Below, piece by piece: positions 5,566-6,843 of a stretch of DNA of 6,843 bases. Under the pieces are notes generated by a model. It made no database searches and was not told the DNA's origin. It saw only the letters and a program-made list of their open reading frames with translations. This DNA is from Spirochaetota bacterium (GTDB taxonomy: Bacteria > Spirochaetota > JAHITG01). The position numbers and the translations under genes are program-made. How positions within the stretch are numbered: position 1 is the first letter of the stretch; every line of letters begins with the position of its first letter. Location of the stretch: assembly GCA_018817865.1 (NCBI GenBank), contig JAHITG010000006.1:1-6843 (forward strand), read 5' to 3'.

Positions 5566-5787
5566 TTACCCTTTGATAAGCTTATATTTTTTCAGGATCT
5601 GCTTTGTATGTTCCTTTGGAATACCATAAGTTCCCGATATATTCTCGATCGAAAGCCCTTTTCTGAAATTTTGTAAGATGGAGTATTCATCATCAAATTT
5701 CCATCTTTTTGAGCAATAGGAATAAGACGCAACAGATGAGGCTGTAATATGTATTTTTTTCTCTTCTATAGCCATACTTCTATTCAT
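5566..5787 (-). CDS. Small ORF with Cas4-type N-terminal cysteine motif and helix-turn-helix
   Basis: The ORF encodes 73 residues from ATG at 5785-5787, or 69 from ATG at 5773-5775. Residues 14-34 contain ITASSVASYSYCSKRW, which resembles the N-terminal motif of Cas4/RecB-type Fe-S nucleases (T/S-x-S...CPRR, with Cys25 in place). Residues 36-70 (ILQNFRKGLSIENISGTYGI...ILKKY) look like a helix-turn-helix. The first ATG overlaps the upstream stop codon (ATGA), which suggests coupled translation. GGAGG (5789-5793) is one base from it and 13 from the second ATG, so the exact start is uncertain. After its TAA the same frame continues through three codons into the gene at 5556. The two may be halves of one Cas4-like protein, either naturally split or interrupted by a nonsense change. 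A stand-alone small DNA-binding protein is the alternative. Confidence 0.6.
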   Translation of the reverse strand: MNRSMAIEEKKIHITASSVASYSYCSKRWKFDDEYSILQNFRKGLSIENISGTYGIPKEHTKQILKKYKLIKG

Positions 5788-6843
5788 TCCTCCGTTTCGA
5801 TCTGAACAGCATGCCCATCCGAATAGACATCTATATTCCCGTCGTAATCGCTTCGCCATACCCGGGAATCGATCATCTGATACCGGCTGAGTACATCATC
5901 GGATGGATTATAACGGTCGAATTTTCTGATATTTAAAATTGCGTATTGGGGGTCTACAGCCTCAAGGAACGGGAAGGTGCTGGAATTTTTATATCCGGAA
6001 TCGGGAACCGTCATTATCAGGCTGTTCAGCTCGTCTTTATGATTTTTAAGAAGAGTGTATTCGGATGTGCGGATCGAGGGAACTTTTTCATCAGCAAAAT
6101 CCCGGCCCTGTATGTCTCCGGTGATCAAAAGGGAAAAATCTTTATATGTGATCTTCAGCACAAGAGAGGAATCTTTCTCATCACTTCCGCTTTCGGATGG
6201 ATTCAAGACCCGGCATTTTACATCTCTTCCCAGGCTTATGGACTCATTATCTTTCAGGATCCGGACAGGTATATTGTTTATAGATGCTATCTCATTCACC
6301 TTGCTCATTTCAAAGGAGGAAGAAGTGTAGGGGCTTTTATATATTCTGCCTGCACTTATCGAACCGAGCACGGAATAGAGCCCGCCGATATTTTCCTTTA
6401 CGGTATTGATCAAAAATACTCCGTCCAATGATCTGATCTTTCTCTTTTTCAGGAACGGGACAATGATCCCTTTTCCCGCATCGGATATATTCTCTTCATC
6501 ACCGTACCGCCCACCGTTAAAAAGATAATTTTTATTATCCGGCGTCCGGATCAGATAAGCATTCCCTGCTCCCGTATCAATGCTGGAAAATGTAAGGATC
6601 TTTTTTTTATTTTTGATCTCTTTATGCGGTGCCCTCTTTTTCCTGGTCTGATACCGCAGGATCTCGTTTTTGATCCATTTTTCAGATCCTATCCTGTTTT
6701 TCCTGATCGTCAGGACAATGGCGCCGTTATCGTCTGTTTTATAAAAGCGGGAACCCCGGCAGTGATAATTGAGATATACATCACTTTCAAAATATCTGCC
6801 TTTCGTATAATAATAATGACATACAGCAATTGACGGAGATGTC
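5784..6843 (-). CDS. ComEC/Rec2-like protein, C-terminal part, with a second metal-ligand-free MBL domain
   Basis: The frame is open from the right edge (complete codons from 6842) to TGA at 5784-5786, giving 352 residues. Residues 1-47 (PSIAV...FYKTDDNGAIVL) match the end of a ComEC-type metallo-beta-lactamase domain. After a basic linker, residues 80-352 form a second such domain: ILTFSSIDTGAGNAYLIRTP (82-101), LFNGG (107-111, usually IDGG), GVFLINTVKENIGG (141-154, usually THxDxDHxGG), LLITGDI (238-244), TVPDSGYKNSS (278-288, usually VPHHGSxNS), and WRSDYDGNIDVYSDG (329-343). The order is that of ComEC, but the histidine metal ligands are gone. ComEC forms the inner-membrane channel for DNA uptake; its membrane part would lie beyond the edge. 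The TTG at 6426-6428 is an internal leucine, not a start. The next two ORFs follow with overlapping or near-abutting ends. Confidence 0.75.
   Translation of the reverse strand, partial: TSPSIAVCHYYYTKGRYFESDVYLNYHCRGSRFYKTDDNGAIVLTIRKNRIGSEKWIKNEILRYQTRKKRAPHKEIKNKKKILTFSSIDTGAGNAYLIRTPDNKNYLFNGGRYGDEENISDAGKGIIVPFLKKRKIRSLDGVFLINTVKENIGGLYSVLGSISAGRIYKSPYTSSSFEMSKVNEIASINNIPVRILKDNESISLGRDVKCRVLNPSESGSDEKDSSLVLKITYKDFSLLITGDIQGRDFADEKVPSIRTSEYTLLKNHKDELNSLIMTVPDSGYKNSSTFPFLEAVDPQYAILNIRKFDRYNPSDDVLSRYQMIDSRVWRSDYDGNIDVYSDGHAVQIETEE

Noticed and set aside
4996..5787. CRISPR-Cas locus suggested by Cas4-like motifs
   Set aside because: There are no direct repeats with spacers and no cas1/cas2 or other cas genes in the window. 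Cas4-like proteins also occur outside CRISPR systems.
5785..5859. Upstream start (ATG at 5857-5859) for the small Cas4-motif ORF
   Set aside because: It would overlap the end of the ComEC-like gene by about 75 bases in another frame. The extra residues are basic and unlike the rest, and starts at 5787 or 5775 fit the operon better.
6426..6428. TTG as the start of a separate 214-residue gene
   Set aside because: The frame is open and coding-like up to the window edge, and the MBL domain begins about 57 residues upstream, so this TTG is an internal leucine.
5946..6431. Plus-strand ORFs opposite the ComEC-like gene (also 6055-6330 and 6624-6833)
   Set aside because: They are shadows of the minus-strand gene, with no ribosome sites and no family resemblance.
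6712..6843. Hydrophobic reading in another minus-strand frame near the right edge
   Set aside because: It ends in a stop at about 6712. The chosen frame carries the ComEC-type tail motif (FYKTDDNGAIV) and continues unbroken, so no frameshift is needed.

Overview
The window looks like chromosomal DNA of an uncultured, AT-leaning bacterium. Strong Shine-Dalgarno sites and sigma70-type promoter boxes are visible. A REP-type palindrome pair, a CstA-type transporter and a ComEC-like competence protein fit a free-living bacterium rather than a phage or plasmid. The taxon cannot be fixed from sequence alone. A candidate phylum such as Omnitrophota is only a guess.

Left part (1-1077, minus strand): the first 65 codons of a carbon starvation protein A (CstA) gene run off the left edge. 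Upstream of it, 257-452 is a non-coding stretch made almost entirely of five back-to-back hairpins enclosed by an 8-bp inverted repeat. Next comes a small secreted or lipoprotein-like protein of unknown function (508-1077). A divergent intergenic region (1078-1399) carries plausible promoters in both directions.

Centre (1400-3654, plus strand): a two-gene operon. The first protein has no signal peptide and carries a YbjN/secretion-chaperone-like domain followed by a helical region. The second is an apparently cytoplasmic HtrA/trypsin-like serine protease with a complete His-Asp-Ser triad, a zinc ribbon in place of a PDZ domain, and a C-terminal domain resembling that of its partner. Together they look like a protease with a dedicated adaptor or regulator. 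A convergent tRNA-Val(CAC) with a good promoter follows, then a REP bimer (3835-3912) with compensated palindrome differences, then an extended-SDR NAD(P)-dependent reductase/epimerase (3976-4995).

Right part (4996-6843, minus strand): a tightly packed operon, read right to left. First is the C-terminal part of a ComEC-like protein in which a second metallo-beta-lactamase (MBL) domain, lacking its metal ligands, follows the tail of a first one. Next is a small ORF with the Cas4/RecB-type N-terminal cysteine motif plus a helix-turn-helix. Last is a membrane-anchored Cas4-like PD-(D/E)XK protein with the three C-terminal cysteines but without the catalytic lysine. The last two ORFs are in the same frame, separated by one TAA stop and three codons, so together they look like one Cas4-like protein split in two. 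The association of a ComEC-like DNA-uptake protein with a split, apparently inactive Cas4-like protein is the most unusual content of the window.
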